A stretch of DNA of 64,000 bases from Sorex araneus. Its lineage: Eukaryota > Chordata > Mammalia > Eulipotyphla > Soricidae. Under the pieces are notes generated by a model. It did not search any database, was not told where the DNA came from, and saw only the letters and a program-made list of their open reading frames with translations. Both the position numbers and the translations under genes were made by a program. The DNA lies in assembly GCF_027595985.1 (NCBI RefSeq), contig NC_073305.1, forward strand, positions 178,143,949 through 178,207,948, read 5' to 3'. Shown here piece by piece: positions 38,776 to 49,439 of the stretch (position 1 is its first letter; every line of letters starts with the position of its first letter).

Positions 38776-39059
38776 ATCAGGGTGTTTCTTGGATGATGAA
38801 CTTCTTTCATGTCATGGATGGGTGACGGTGAGGAGAACTTCTCTCAGTTAAATTATGTTTCTCACTAAATGGACAGAGGTGATTTAATCTGCACCCCGCT
38901 CCCCTCCCCGCAACCCCGCAGATTCTGACTTTGCTTTCCTTCTTTCTCTTCTTGGTATGATTTCTGGGTTGTGGTTGGACACTTTGAGACATCAAGATGC
39001 TTCTCGTCCTGAAGATTCAGCCTGTCTCCAAGGAGTAAATTCCTGCGTCTCTATTTAGC
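38776..39059. other. Unique intronic sequence
   Basis: Nothing recognised. Confidence 0.5.
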
Positions 39060-39209
39060 CACAATTCTGTTATCACACTACAGGGATCGAACATGAATTT
39101 AGTGATATCATCTAATCGAGTCCATATTCCTACTTCGGTCATTCCTTAAATATGTTTTATTATTGGCTTAAGAAAAAAATTGGATCTAGGATCTAATGAA
39201 GGTTCCAGG
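39060..39209 (-). mobile_element. Ancient L1M fragment
   Basis: 'gtgatatcatctaatcgagtccatattcc' and 'ttggatctaggatctaatgaagg' resemble the antisense 3-prime region of old L1 elements. Confidence 0.5.
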
Positions 39210-39290
39210 GGGACTGAGCACATGTATCACATGTGAGATGCCCTGGATTTGAGCCCCAGTGCTATTTCCCTTAAAAAAAAAAAAAAAGCT
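39210..39290 (+). mobile_element. tRNA-like SINE head with A-tail
   Basis: 'gggggactgagcacatgtatcac' and 'ggatttgagccccagtgc', then 15 As. Confidence 0.55.
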
Positions 39291-39444
39291 TTCAATTATG
39301 TTTTGTTTGGTCTCTTGAACTAGAGTAGGAAATAACTCTTATGCCTCCCTATTTTTCATGGGATTTCTTGTTTATGAAGAGCCAGGAGCAGCTCTCTTGT
39401 CTCTCAGGAAGGATTAGTTTTACTGTTTTTGAAGTCAGAACATT

Positions 39445-39628
39445 TTTTTTTTTTTTTGGACTGAGGAGAAAGGTTTGGGCCCTACCCCGCTGTGCTTAAA
39501 AGAGTTACTCCTGGCTCTCTGCTCAGGCATCACTCCTGGCAGTGCTTAGGGGACCAGATGCAGTGCCAGAGATCAAACTGGGGCCGACAGCTGCAAGGGA
39601 AGCCCCTTACCTATATCTCTGGCCCACA
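39445..39628 (-). mobile_element. A-SINE, older
   Basis: Poly-T, 'agttactcctggctctctgctcagg' to 'atatctctggccc'. Confidence 0.85.
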
Positions 39629-39979
39629 GTGAACCTTCTCAGCAAATCTCCCCCCGGGTGGTATTGACTGGCCAGAGCCCACAGCACCTGGCTGCCTGTT
39701 ATAAGTGATGACGAGTTTGATGGTCTCGCTAAGCCCCTTACCAGATCTCTTCACTCGATAGGTATGCTTTAAGGGGGCCAGGGGGCCCCAAGGGGGAATG
39801 TGATTCCAGCCATTCTGTGGCCAGCTGATGCTTGCGCCTGCGTTAGGTGATCTCCGCCGGAATCCCAGGGGGCTTGGAAAATGATGGCATTCTCATCCAT
39901 CACTCGCCGTCCCTCCATCTGGTCTTCTTCTGGGTGGAAGAATTTCCTTTTCACCTGTTTTTTTTTTTTTCCCTCCTTT
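39629..39979. other. Unique intronic sequence
   Basis: Nothing recognised before the T-rich stretch at 39958. Confidence 0.5.
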
Positions 39980-39992
39980 CCCCTTTCTTTGT

Positions 39993-40196
39993 TGTTTTTT
40001 TTGTTTTTTTGTTTTGGGTTTTTTTTTTTTTCTTTTTGGGTCACACTCAGCAATGCACAGAGGTTACTCCTGGCTCTGCACTCAGGAACTACCCCTGGAG
40101 GTGCTCAGGGGACCATATGGGATGCTGGGAATCGAACCCGGGTCGGCCGCGTGCAAGGCCAACGCCCTACCCGCTGTGCTATTGCTCCAGCCCCCT
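39993..40196 (-). mobile_element. A-SINE, young, T-rich end
   Basis: Perfect 13-bp TSD CCCCTTTCTTTGT (39980-39992 and 40197-40209). The tail region is a long mixed T/G stretch. Confidence 0.95.
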
Positions 40197-40232
40197 CCCC
40201 TTTCTTTGTGACTTGTGCCTCACCTCATTGAG

Positions 40233-40250
40233 GTCACAGTGCACTGTGAC
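40233..40250. repeat. Perfect 18-bp palindrome
   Basis: GTCACAGTGCACTGTGAC reads the same on both strands; CCTCATTGAGG (40224-40234) overlaps its left edge. Confidence 0.9.
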
Positions 40251-40459
40251 AGGGTCCGTCTCAGGGAGCACTGTTGATGGATGTTGGCTAGATCCGGACC
40301 GCATTCAGGACCCCACTGACAGCTCACTCTCTGCTCTCCTCCAGCGGGCGTGGTCCCGGCGTCCCTCCTGCCCTCTCCCTTCTTTTCTGCTGACCAGTCA
40401 TTGGCACGGCGGCCGAGAGCTCCTTGGCGTTGTGTTTGTTTGCTTCCTCTGTTTGTTTT
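40251..40459. other. Unique intronic sequence
   Basis: Nothing recognised. Confidence 0.5.
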
Positions 40460-40726
40460 CTTTAGATACTGCACATGAGTGCGGCATATGGTGTTTGTCT
40501 TCCCCGTCTGGCTGATCGCGCTCAGAGAGCGCATGCTCTCCTTCAGGTCCGTCCACGCTCTTGCAGATGGCAGGCTTTCTTTCATCTTCCCCATGCCAAG
40601 GCTGCCACTGTGCAAATACGCGTCTATATATTTTGCCTCTAGCCTTCGTTTAGTGGGTGGCCCATTGGTTCTTTCAGGTTATTGTCTGTAATCCTGCCAT
40701 CAATGTGGAGCGTCATAGAATCTTTC

Positions 40727-40907
40727 TTTTTTTTTTTTTTCCCTTTTTGGGTCATACCCGGCGATGCTCAGGGCTTACTCCTGGCTCTGCACTCAGGAAT
40801 TACTCCTGGTAGTGCTCGGGGGACCATATGGGATGCTGGGAATCGAACCTGGGCTGACTTGTGTGCGAGGCAAACGCCCTACCCACTGTGGTATCGCTCT
40901 AGCCCCT
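40727..40907 (-). mobile_element. A-SINE, young
   Basis: Perfect 14-bp TSD TCATAGAATCTTTC (40713-40726 and 40908-40921), inserted in the L1M remnant. Confidence 0.95.
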
Positions 40908-40944
40908 TCATAGAATCTTTCCAATGAGAACTTTTGTATGCTTA

Positions 40945-41078
40945 CTGTTGTTTGAACCCACGCCCCGGGGTGCTCAGAGGTTACTCCCAGCTGAGCTCAG
41001 GTACCATGTCATGCTGAGGATGGAACCCAGATTTCCCACATGCAATATTGTCAGTTCTTTGAGCTGTTTTGGTCTCGG
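40945..41078 (-). mobile_element. Old A-SINE
   Basis: 'ggggtgctcagaggttactccc', 'gaggatggaacccag'; short and diverged. Confidence 0.65.
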
Positions 41079-41083
41079 GGGTT

Positions 41084-41340
41084 GGGGCTGGACAGATGGC
41101 ACAACAGTTAGGCGCTTACTTAATGCATGAAGCTGACCTGGGTTCAATCCCCGGCAGCCTGAGCAGTGCCCGGAATAATTCCTGAGTGTAGTCAGGAGAG
41201 ATCATTGGGCTACACTAGCATGTGACAGGGACGAATGGAGACATTACTGGTGCTCCCTCAAGCAAATCAAAGATCAACGGGATAACAAGTGATACAAGCA
41301 GTCAGGAGTAACCTGTGAGCTCCAGTGGGTGTATTGCCCA
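41084..41340 (+). mobile_element. A-SINE interrupted by a B/C 3-prime fragment
   Basis: A-SINE 41084-41196 and 41298-41340. Between them lies 'gacgaatggagacattactgg ... gatcaacgggataac' (about 41227-41297), a 5-prime-truncated B/C end, with GTCAGGAG repeated at both junctions. Confidence 0.82.
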
Positions 41341-41524
41341 GAAAAAAATTTTAAAAAAAGAATGTCTTTTGACGGTTGATACCCAAAAGTATAACTGGAT
41401 CTTATGGAATCTCTCATTATATTTTGTTTTCGAGAAATCTCCAAGTAGATGTGCTTTAAGGTTGTTCTGCTACCACCTACCCCCGTCCCACCAACAACGA
41501 GGTTATAATTTGGAGGAAGGGGGT

Positions 41525-41678
41525 TGGGGCTATTGTTAGTAGTGCTGCTCAGGGCTTATTCCTGGCTCTGTGCTCAGGGATCACTCCTGAAATTGCATGA
41601 GGAACCATATGTGGTGCCAGGGATTAAACTGGGGTCAGCCTCATGCAAGGCAAGTGTCTTACTTCTGTGGCTCCTCCA
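41525..41678 (-). mobile_element. A-SINE, older
   Basis: 'tgctcagggcttattcctggctctg' to 'cttctgtggctcctcc'. Confidence 0.82.
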
Positions 41679-41745
41679 AATTTTCACTTCATTTCAGGGA
41701 GGGGAACCAGTTTCAGGCCAAATTCCAGTACTCCTTGGGTTTTGG

Positions 41746-41944
41746 GGGGGTTGTTTGTTTTTTGTTTTGTTTTTTGCTTTTTGGGGGGTCACACCCAGTG
41801 ATGCTGAGGGGTCACTCCTGGCTCTGCACTCAGGAATTACTCCTGACTGTGCTTGGGGGGGCCATATGGGATGCCGGGGGGTTGAACCCAGGTCAGCCGT
41901 GTGCAAAGCAAACGCCCTCCCCGCTGTACTGCTGCTCCGGCCCC
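41746..41944 (-). mobile_element. A-SINE
   Basis: 'gtcacacccagtgatgctgagggg' to 'gtactgctgctccggcccc'. Confidence 0.92.
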
Positions 41945-42557
41945 TCCATCACACCTCGGGGTGGATGTCAAACAGAAGCAGAGAGGGAATGATTTGACTG
42001 TCTGGGCTAGAGCAGAATTGGGCTGAGGAGGTACTGTGAAGGAGACTAAGATCCAGGGCTTCGTTTCATTCATGGGTATCAGAAAGACTAGGCCAGAATA
42101 TTTCCTTTCCTGAAATTTAAAAAAAAAACAAGAAGGGGGAGGGGAGTGGCTTCCATGATAATCCAATGACAAAACTTTGTTCCCTGACCAGCCAGGGGTC
42201 TCTAAATATGACAAACTGGAGGTAGAACTGGTAAGAAGTTTGCTTCCCACACCTGTTAGCCTCTACAGTGTGATCTGAGACAGGGGAATGTGACTCGGTG
42301 CTCCTTCACATCCTTTGCAAGAGTGTTGAATACTCACACCAAAGTGCTCATGGAAACCGGTACAGAGCAGGAAGGTGAGAATTCCACCCGGTGCTTTTAC
42401 AGCCACTTACAGCCCACCAGGCTGTCTGCCCCCAGTCACGGCAGTGCTGCTTCTCCCTGGCTCCCTTGCTGTGTCTGGAAAACACTGCAGCTTCCCAGCA
42501 GGTCTGCACGGGAGAGGACCCAGCTCTGTCACGCCTGTTTCATGCTGGAAGTTCTAA
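41945..42557. other. SINE-free block
   Basis: About 610 bp, no repeat or exon recognised. Confidence 0.5.
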
Positions 42558-42692
42558 GGCTGGAGAGACTGTACCGGCATCCAGGTGCCTGTCTTGTCCC
42601 CGGTTGAACCCTCTTCAATTCCCCGGGAGCATATATAGAATCCCCTGAGCACTGCCGGGAGTGATCCCTGAGCCTGGTGACCCCAAACCAGA
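42558..42692 (+). mobile_element. Old A-SINE
   Basis: 'aggctggagagactgtaccgg' to 'gagcctggtgaccccaaacc'. Confidence 0.6.
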
Positions 42693-43240
42693 AAGGAATA
42701 CATGAAAATCAAATTGTGCAGAACCTGGAGGTTTCCATTCTGGGATCGGATTCCCTCCAGGTAGAGAGAACGCGTCTGCATTTTGTCCTGGCACAGGGAA
42801 AACAAAACACCACCCACCAACCCACTGAGGAATAGAAACTCAAGTTTCTGTTGTGGTGGTTCTGGGGATGTACAGCTCGGGGGTGGAGCACCCTTGAGCA
42901 CTCTCTGGAGCACCCCCTGGAGCACCGCAGCCGAGTCTGCCATTCGCTGTCAGGGCAGCCATCACCGAAGGGAGGGAGAGAAGGAGTTCTGCCGGGCCTG
43001 GGAAAGCAGCCTGCCTAGCATTGGAGACACCCTGGGTTTGATTCCTGGCACTTCAGTGTAGAAAAAATAAGACCAAATAAGGGCAGAGACGTGGTTCCAG
43101 GGGTAGAACACACGTCTGGGACGTTTGAGGCCCCGGGATAAGTCCCCTTGCTGCCCGCCAGCCTCCTGTCCAGCCCAGCAACTTTGGGAACGCCTCTGAG
43201 AAGAAAGGCATCAGCAAACGCAACACATCAGGGTTCTGAG

Positions 43241-43241
<1 letters not shown>
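42693..43241. other. Mostly unique with tRNA-like scraps
   Basis: 'ggagcac' repeats near 42884-42920. Two tRNA-like scraps at about 42980-43060 and 43080-43145. Confidence 0.4.

Positions 43242-43287
<46 letters not shown>
43242..43287. repeat. CA microsatellite
   Basis: About 23 CA units. Confidence 0.95.
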
Positions 43288-43290
<3 letters not shown>

Positions 43291-43388
43291 TGCCCCTCCA
43301 AGAAGATGGCAAATGGAGCAACTTGCTTGAGCGTTCCCAAAAACTCTCATGATAGGAGACATCACATTTCCAAGGGTCACCTTTGTCT

Positions 43389-43546
43389 TTTTCATTTGGG
43401 GGTCATGCCAGGCAGTGCTCAGGGGCTACTTTCTGCTCATTGGGGCTTGCTACTGGCAGTGCTCAGGGGACTGGAGATGCCAGAGAACCCACTGGGGCCT
43501 CTTGCCTGCACAGGGTTCTCCGGTCTGTTGAACTCACTCTCTGGCC
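43389..43546 (-). mobile_element. Old A-SINE
   Basis: 'gggggtcatgccaggcagtgctcagggg' to 'cactctctggccc'. Confidence 0.75.
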
Positions 43547-43560
43547 CGAGACTCTATGTT

Positions 43561-43695
43561 GCCTATTTGGCCACACCCAGTAGGGTGCGGCCAACTCTGC
43601 CCAGGAATCACTCTTGGAGGTGCTCAGGACCCATCAGGGGTGCCAGGGATAGACCCAGGGTTAGCCTTGCACTAAGCAAGACTATCTCTCCAGCC
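43561..43695 (-). mobile_element. Old A-SINE
   Basis: 'tggccacacccagtagggtgcgg' to 'actatctctccagcc'. Confidence 0.78.
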
Positions 43696-43768
43696 TTTCA
43701 CGTCTTGTAAAAGATTCATTTAAAATTTTGATTTAATGAAGAATTTAATTTTATTAAAGTACAGTGAG

Positions 43769-43938
43769 GGGCCGGAGTGATAGTATAGCAGGGAGGGCAT
43801 TTGCCTTGCACATGTCCGTCCTGGGTTCAACCCCCGGCGTCCCATATGGTCCCCCAAGCACCACCAGGAGTAATTCCTGAGTGCAGAGCCAACAGTAACC
43901 TTTGAGCATAGCTGGGTGTGACCCAAAAAGGAAAAAAT
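43769..43938 (+). mobile_element. A-SINE
   Basis: 'ggggccggagtgatagtatagcagg' to 'agctgggtgtgacccaaaaagg'. Confidence 0.92.
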
Positions 43939-44070
43939 AAGTGATTTATGCTGTGATATTGTACGAAAGCAAAGTTATTCATGTTGGGCTTCAGACATCC
44001 AGCGTTGTCAACTTCCTGGTCCCTCTCCCACTTCTCCCTCCCCACCCCCCAGCTCTCAGCCTGATATCTG

Positions 44071-44195
44071 TTTTTTGTTTGGGGTCAAACCTGGCGGTGC
44101 TCAGGGGTTGCTCCTGGCTCTGTGCCCAGGACTTACTCCTGGTGGTGCTCGGGGGACCATATGGGATCCTGGGGATTGAGCCTCCGCCTGCCCTC
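44071..44195 (-). mobile_element. A-SINE, head missing
   Basis: 'ggggtcaaacctggcggtgctcagggg' to 'ctggggattgagcctccgcc'; 5-prime truncated, like 34268-34397. Confidence 0.85.
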
Positions 44196-44481
44196 TGAAC
44201 AGGCACCTTTTGAAGATTGGCCATCAAAGTTTGGGTCTCCTGATTTTAGTGCTGTTGACTCTGTGGTTGAATATTAGCTTCTAAAAGACCTTTGCATGAA
44301 TTACTAACGGGGTGGTGGTGGTTTCGTTTTTTTGAATCTGTCAACACTTGATCCCTTTTATATTGCTGCAGTGGCTTGAGTGTTCAAAACGAGAAGTCTT
44401 ACTTGGTGACGCCATCTCTGGAAGGAGGCAGGCGTTTGGGGAGTTTCTTTCTGACAACCCACACCCCATTTTCTTTCTCTC
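44196..44481. other. Unique intronic sequence
   Basis: Nothing recognised. Confidence 0.5.
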
Positions 44482-44596
44482 TTTTTTTTTTTACTTTGGT
44501 TTTGGGGCCACACCCAGCGGGACTTGGGGAGAGCCCGGCCTGGCTGGCAGCCTCTAAAGCAGGCGCCTTCCCTGCTGTCCGATTGCCCCGGCCCCT
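44482..44596 (-). mobile_element. A-SINE, internally deleted
   Basis: 'ggggccacacccagcgggacttggggagagcccgg' then the head; the body is lost. Confidence 0.75.
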
Positions 44597-44894
44597 GCTC
44601 CCCCGTGTTTATCAGCCAAGTCGTGTGCGAATCTTTCGTCCAGGGGGAGTCTGCAAGGGGGCTGCTCGGACTCTTATTTTTGTAGAATGACTTTTTTGCA
44701 GTTTCTCCCCACAGAACCTCACTGCCTGGGGAATCTGTAATCATCTAGGCAGGAAAGTGGCTTCGTGTAATTGTTGAGCGTTTAGCTGGGCAGGAGGCAA
44801 GTAGCGAGTAAAGAGTGAAGAAAAATAATGACACAGTAATTAGATAATAAGGGAAACAGTCAAAGATTGCCAGCGAGACTCCTTCAGAAACGGC
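44597..44894. other. Unique intronic sequence
   Basis: Nothing recognised. Confidence 0.5.
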
Positions 44895-45262
44895 GAGGGA
44901 AGGAGACGGCCCAGAGGCCTGGGCACCTGCTCTGCAGGCAGCAGGCAGGAACCTTCTTTTCTTTTCTTTTTTTTGCTTTTTGGGTCACACCCAGCGATGC
45001 ACAGGGGTTCCTCCTGGCTCATGCATTCAGGAATTACTCCTGGCGGTGCTCGGGGTACCCTATGGGATTCTGGGAATTGAACCCGGGTTGGCCGCGTGCA
45101 AGGCAAACGTCCTACCCACTGTGCTATCGTTCCAGCCCCAAGAACCTTCTTTTCGATTCCCAGGATCTCATGGTCCCCTGAGCACCACCAGGCTCGGCCT
45201 CCACGCACTGAACCTGGAATCGCCCCTGAGCAGCACTGAGTGTGACCCCCAAAACCAACAAG
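44895..45262 (+). mobile_element. Old A-SINE split by a young SINE
   Basis: Head part 44895-44961 ('gacggcccagaggcctgggcacc') and body part 45155-45262 ('gattcccaggatctcatggtcccctgagc'). Confidence 0.78.
44962..45141 (-). mobile_element. A-SINE, young, nested
   Basis: Perfect 13-bp TSD GAACCTTCTTTTC (44949-44961 and 45142-45154), within the older + copy. Confidence 0.95.
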
Positions 45263-45274
45263 AAAGGATGGAGC

Positions 45275-45447
45275 GGGGGCTGGAGCGATAGCCCAGCAGG
45301 TAGAGCGTTTGCCTTGCACGCGGCCGACCCGGTTTGATTCCCAGCATCCCATAGGGTCCCCTGAGCACCGCCAGGAGTAATTCCTGAGTGCATGAGCCAG
45401 GAGTAACCCCTGTGAATCGCCGGGTTTACCCCCCTCCCCTAAAAAAA
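45275..45447 (+). mobile_element. A-SINE, young
   Basis: Perfect 15-bp TSD AAGAAAGGATGGAGC (45260-45274 and 45448-45462). Confidence 0.95.
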
Positions 45448-45462
45448 AAGAAAGGATGGAGC

Positions 45463-45990
45463 AGTGACCGGAATTCGTGGCACCACTGGGCACTTGTCCT
45501 GGCCTGACAATTGTCTGTTCAACAAGTTAGTCAGATGCAAAATGTGTGTGTGTCGGCCTGGTTCACGTTGAGCCCCGAGAGCAATCCAGTTTCAGACAGA
45601 AGGAATCAAGCACTGCAAAGATTCTCCTATGATCTCGCACAACTCTGCACAGTAGTGCGCACACTCGCGGCTCCCGTTGGAGGCTCCTGCGTTCTCGGGG
45701 GTGCGAGTGCTTCCCGTATGCTTGTGAGCAGAGGGTGGGGGTGGTGGAAAGGGAGAGCAGGGCCTTACACCCTGTTTCAGGGCTAGGGGACACTCAGGGC
45801 TGCAGGTTTGGGTTTGGCTCAGGGCTCCCGTGGCACTAAGGAAGGATGGCTGCAGAGACCCACTAGTCAGCTGACTGGGTGGGGGGGGAATTGCCCCCCC
45901 CCCAGTCTCACACTCTGGGAAGGACACAGGGCTGGGTGTGGCTCCCAGAGCACCTCAGACACAAGACACCAGGGGATCCAAACTTCACTC
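45463..45990. other. SINE-free block, CpG-richer in the middle
   Basis: No exon recognised; CpGs around 45625-45720. Confidence 0.5.
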
Positions 45991-46172
45991 ACAGGCCTGA
46001 GTGATAGTCTAGCAGGGAGGGCATTTGCCTTTCACGGAGCGACTGGCTTGGATCCCCGGCACCCCACACGGTCCCCCAAGTCCACCAGGAGAGATCCCTG
46101 AGCACAGAGCCAGGAGTAAGCTTTGAGCACCGCTGGGTGCCCTCCACCCCCACCAGAACAACCCAAACGAAC
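45991..46172 (+). mobile_element. A-SINE, older
   Basis: 'ggcctgagtgatagtctagcaggg' to 'gcaccgctgggtgccc'. Confidence 0.85.
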
Positions 46173-46802
46173 AAAAAGCCTTGACTCACGCCTCTACTTG
46201 CTTTATCATTGGCTTCGCCTTCCCGTCCCTTGGGGATCTCTGACTGTGTTCTCGCCCACCCCAAGGTTCACATGTGCCCGAGGATGCCTGTGCCCCTTGT
46301 TTGGGATGTCACAGGAAGAGCAAGAGGACCTCTGTCCTTGGAAGATGTGAGATCGGCACAGGGAGGGTCGGGCTCTTCTTGGCAGTTTTGATGTGGGATT
46401 GTCTGCCGGCCTCTTCAGGGGTACATGTAGATGTGAACAGCCAAACCCTTTCAAACAAATCTTGGTGAGATTTTTTTTTTTGATGTTATGGTGAGATAGA
46501 GGAGAAGGAGTCTGTGCTTTCTGGGGACAGGGGCTGGGGGGTGTTTCCTCTGTATCTGGTGAAGGTGGGTTTGGCACCCGGCCCCTCCAAGTCTCCGCAG
46601 AGCTGGTGGAGATGTGGCCGAATAATGCCTGAGTGTGCACGTTAATCCACAGGGCGGAGCGAAATGCTTGTTGGGTACAGACCAGACATAGAGAAGAGTG
46701 CTGTACCGAGTCACATGTGTTCCACATGCCCCAGGAAAGCTGGACTGTATCTTGGAAGGAGTACTCCTCTGATAATTTTGCTTTGTTACATAAGACTTAC
46801 TT
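46173..46802. other. SINE-free block
   Basis: About 630 bp, no repeat or exon recognised. Confidence 0.5.
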
Positions 46803-46990
46803 CCGGGGTGTTGGAGCGATTGGACTGAGGTTTGCATCCAACCAACCTGAGCTCAGTTCCTGGCACCACTAGGGTCCCCTGAGCTCTCTGGGAGTGATCC
46901 CTGAGCACGGAGCCAGGAGTAAGCCCAGAGCATTGCTGAGTATGGCCCCAACCTTCCTCGTCACCCCCCCCCCGCCCCTCACCAAACAAG
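46803..46990 (+). mobile_element. Old A-SINE
   Basis: 'ccggggtgttggagcgattgg' head; 'gtgatccctgagcacggagccagg' body; C-rich tail. Confidence 0.78.
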
Positions 46991-47044
46991 AAAACCCAAA
47001 AAATCAAAACCTACTTTCTAAAACCACTCTTCATTTTTATTTTT

Positions 47045-47335
47045 TGTTATTTAAAAAATAAATTTTTATTGAATCGCCGTGAGATACAGTTACAAAGCTT
47101 CCATGTTTGAGATTCAGCCATATAATGACCGAACACCCATCCCTCCACCAATGCATGATTTCCACCACCAATGTCCCCAGTATTCCCCCAACCCCCCATT
47201 CCAGTCCTCATCCTGCCTCTGTGGCAGACAATTTCCCCAATACTCTCTCTCTAACTTTGGACTTTAGGTTTTGCTCAAATTTTCCCACCACCATTCAAGC
47301 CTACCTGCCAGGGGCAGACGCTAGATAATTTATTT
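47045..47335 (-). mobile_element. L1 3-prime end
   Basis: 'tttttattgaatcgccgtgagatacag', 'ccatataatgaccgaacacccatcc', 'tgtggcagacaatttcc'; same family as 10467-10832. Confidence 0.85.
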
Positions 47336-47779
47336 TCCATTGTTCTTTTTGAATATCATGAGAGCTCTTCTGGAATCCTAGGGTGTAAATGGTTGGGTTC
47401 CAGAGACATCTCTGTAGGGTACTAATCTATTTTGGGATTCAGTTGGGAGTCTCTGGGCCAGGGCTGTTGGTGTGCTAAGATGGTGCCCGGTGGCAGATTG
47501 TGGGCATGACAGCCAGGCTGCTGAGTGGGAGGGGAGCTGGGGAGGGACAGCCGGGCCCCTCTGCTGCTGTGCAGCCTGGAGACTTAGTCCTGGAACCCGA
47601 TACCTGGGCCTTGCTTGTGGAAGCTCTTGGTCTCCAGGATTCCACCTCGAGTGGGTGGGGAGACTGCACCTGCTCCATCCGGGTGACCCAGTATGGAGCC
47701 CGGAGAGATCTCTGGCGCTGTGGTGAAACTACTCTCCTTAAGAAGAGTTTTCCAGATGCCAGATGCATTTGGGAACGCT
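47336..47779. other. Unique intronic sequence
   Basis: Nothing recognised. Confidence 0.5.
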
Positions 47780-47891
47780 GCAACTGGCGTTGCTGGGCTG
47801 TGTAAGGTTCCATAGGTGATGCCAGGGTAGAACCGGGATCAGTTGCATGCACGGCAAACACTTTAACCTCTGCAGTATCTCTCCAGTCTCC
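47780..47891 (-). mobile_element. Degraded A-SINE
   Basis: 'tgatgccagggtagaaccggg' and 'cagtatctctccagtc'. Confidence 0.65.
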
Positions 47892-47898
47892 TAAAATG

Positions 47899-48092
47899 TA
47901 TTTTTGGGGTGGTTTTTTGGGGGGGTGGGAGCAGGGGTACACACTCAGTGATGCTCCGGGGTTACTCCTGGCTCTGTACTCAGGAAATACTCCTGGCGGT
48001 GCTTGGGGGGAACCATATGGGGTGTCGGGGATTGAACTGATCAGCTGTGTGCAGGGCAAATGCCCTCCCTGCTGTACTGTCGCTATGGTCCC
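47899..48092 (-). mobile_element. A-SINE
   Basis: 'gtacacactcagtgatgctccgggg' to 'gtactgtcgctatggtcc'. Confidence 0.88.
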
Positions 48093-48104
48093 TAAAATGC
48101 ATAT

Positions 48105-48274
48105 TCTTTTTCTTCTTGGGCCACACCAGGCAGCGCTCAGGGGTTACTCCTGGCTCTGCACTCACGAATTACTCTTGGGAGTGAGCAGGAGACTATGGGA
48201 ATCCGGGGATCGGACCCAGTTGCTCCTACGTGCAAGGCAGGAGCCCTAACCACTGTACTATTGCTCTAGCTTCT
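48105..48274 (-). mobile_element. A-SINE, first of three in tandem
   Basis: Carries unusual changes ('cactcacgaattactcttggg', 'ggatcggacccagttgctcctacgtgc') shared only with the next copy. Confidence 0.92.
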
Positions 48275-48289
48275 TAAGCACATTTAAAA

Positions 48290-48464
48290 AAAATTTTTTT
48301 TTGCTTTTTGGGTCACACCCAGCAATGCTCAGGGGTTACTCCTGGCTCTGCACTCACGAATTACTCTTGGGGGTGAGCAGGGGACTATGGGAATCCGGGG
48401 ATCGGACCCAGTTGCTCCTACGTGCAAGGCAGGAGCCCTAACCACTGTACTATTGCTCTAGCTT
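48290..48464 (-). mobile_element. A-SINE, second of three, near-identical to the first
   Basis: 48135-48284 and 48327-48476 align at a fixed 192-bp offset with only a few differences by eye, so this is a local duplication or conversion rather than an independent insertion. Confidence 0.92.
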
Positions 48465-48483
48465 CTTAAGCACATGTTTTTTA

Positions 48484-48649
48484 AATTTTTTTTTTGCTTT
48501 TGCTTTTTGGGTCACACCCAGCAATGCTCAGGGGTTACTTCTGGCTTTGCACTCAGGAATTACTCCTGGCAGTGCTTGGGGGACCATATGGGATGCCGAG
48601 GATCGAACCCGGGTCGGCCGCGTGCAAGGCAAACGCCCTACCCACTGTG
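48484..48649 (-). mobile_element. A-SINE, third of three
   Basis: A different, consensus-like copy. CTTAAGCACAT occurs at 48273, 48465 and 48650, bounding the second and third copies. The last 15 bp of head are missing. Confidence 0.92.
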
Positions 48650-48663
48650 CTTAAGCACATTTT

Positions 48664-49035
48664 TAACAAGTAACATGCCAACTATATTTTGCACCTGTAG
48701 GTTGTGAATGCCAAAGGCGTAGAAGGAGGACTCAGATAGAGGAGAAGGAATCTGGCCCAGATGGGTACAACAGAAGAGCTTTATAGACTGGAAATAATGT
48801 AAAACAACGTTTGTTCAATTCCATTAGCCCAACATTTGACGTGTGATAAATAAGACATTCAATAGAAAGTCATTAATTAGATTAACACTTAGGCCTTAAA
48901 AAGTAACCTGTTTCTTTAACAACTAGAAGGTTTGCATCTGCAGTTAGGTTATTGCTTCCTATTTAATCATTTCCTTCTGTATATTATATTTAACAAGACT
49001 ATAAACCCTACGTTTATAGCTTTTCCTGTGTGTGA
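48664..49035. other. AT-rich unique block
   Basis: Nothing recognised. Confidence 0.5.
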
Positions 49036-49082
49036 GTGAGTGTGTGTGTGTATGTGTGTGCACGTGTGTGTGTGTGTGTGTA
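49036..49082. repeat. GT microsatellite, interrupted
   Basis: GT units with ATGTG and CACGTG interruptions. Confidence 0.9.
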
Positions 49083-49083
49083 C

Positions 49084-49160
49084 ACGAATTTTGCTGGCAT
49101 CAAACTCAGGCCTCCCACATACAAAGCATGCATTCTGACTTGCTTACTATCTCCCTGCAA
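49084..49160 (-). mobile_element. tRNA-like SINE head only
   Basis: 'gctggcatcaaactcaggcctcccac' ... 'cttactatctccctgc'. Confidence 0.55.
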
Positions 49161-49215
49161 TTACAAAAGGCGTTCTGTAATTCTAAAAATCATCAACAAT
49201 AAAGACTGTGCGGAG

Positions 49216-49373
49216 GAGGCCGGAGAGACAGTGCGGGAGTCAAGGCGCCTGCCTTGCATGTAGCAACCCTGGTTCCATCCCCAGCACCACATACAGTCTC
49301 TGGGTCACATCCAGGAGTCATCCCTGAACCCAAGCCAAGTGGTCCCTGAGCACCACTGGGTGTGGTCCATGCC
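49216..49373 (+). mobile_element. Old A-SINE
   Basis: 'ggaggccggagagacagtgcggg' to 'gagcaccactgggtgtggtcc'. Confidence 0.8.
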
Positions 49374-49439
49374 GGCCTCCTTCCTTCCATATAATTTAAA
49401 AATGAAGAAGAACAAGCGATCTTCACCAGAACTCATCCT

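Larger units (their letters stand above)
40460..41500 (-). mobile_element. Ancient L1M fragment broken by three SINEs
   Basis: 'catatggtgtttgtcttccccgtctggctga', 'ttcaggtccgtccacgctcttgcagatggc', and after the insertions 'tgatacccaaaagtataactggatcttatgg' and 'cccaccaacaacgagg' follow antisense L1 order. Confidence 0.72.

Noticed and set aside
47475-48059. 195-codon - strand ORF
   Set aside because: Largely translated from reversed A-SINEs (47780-48059).
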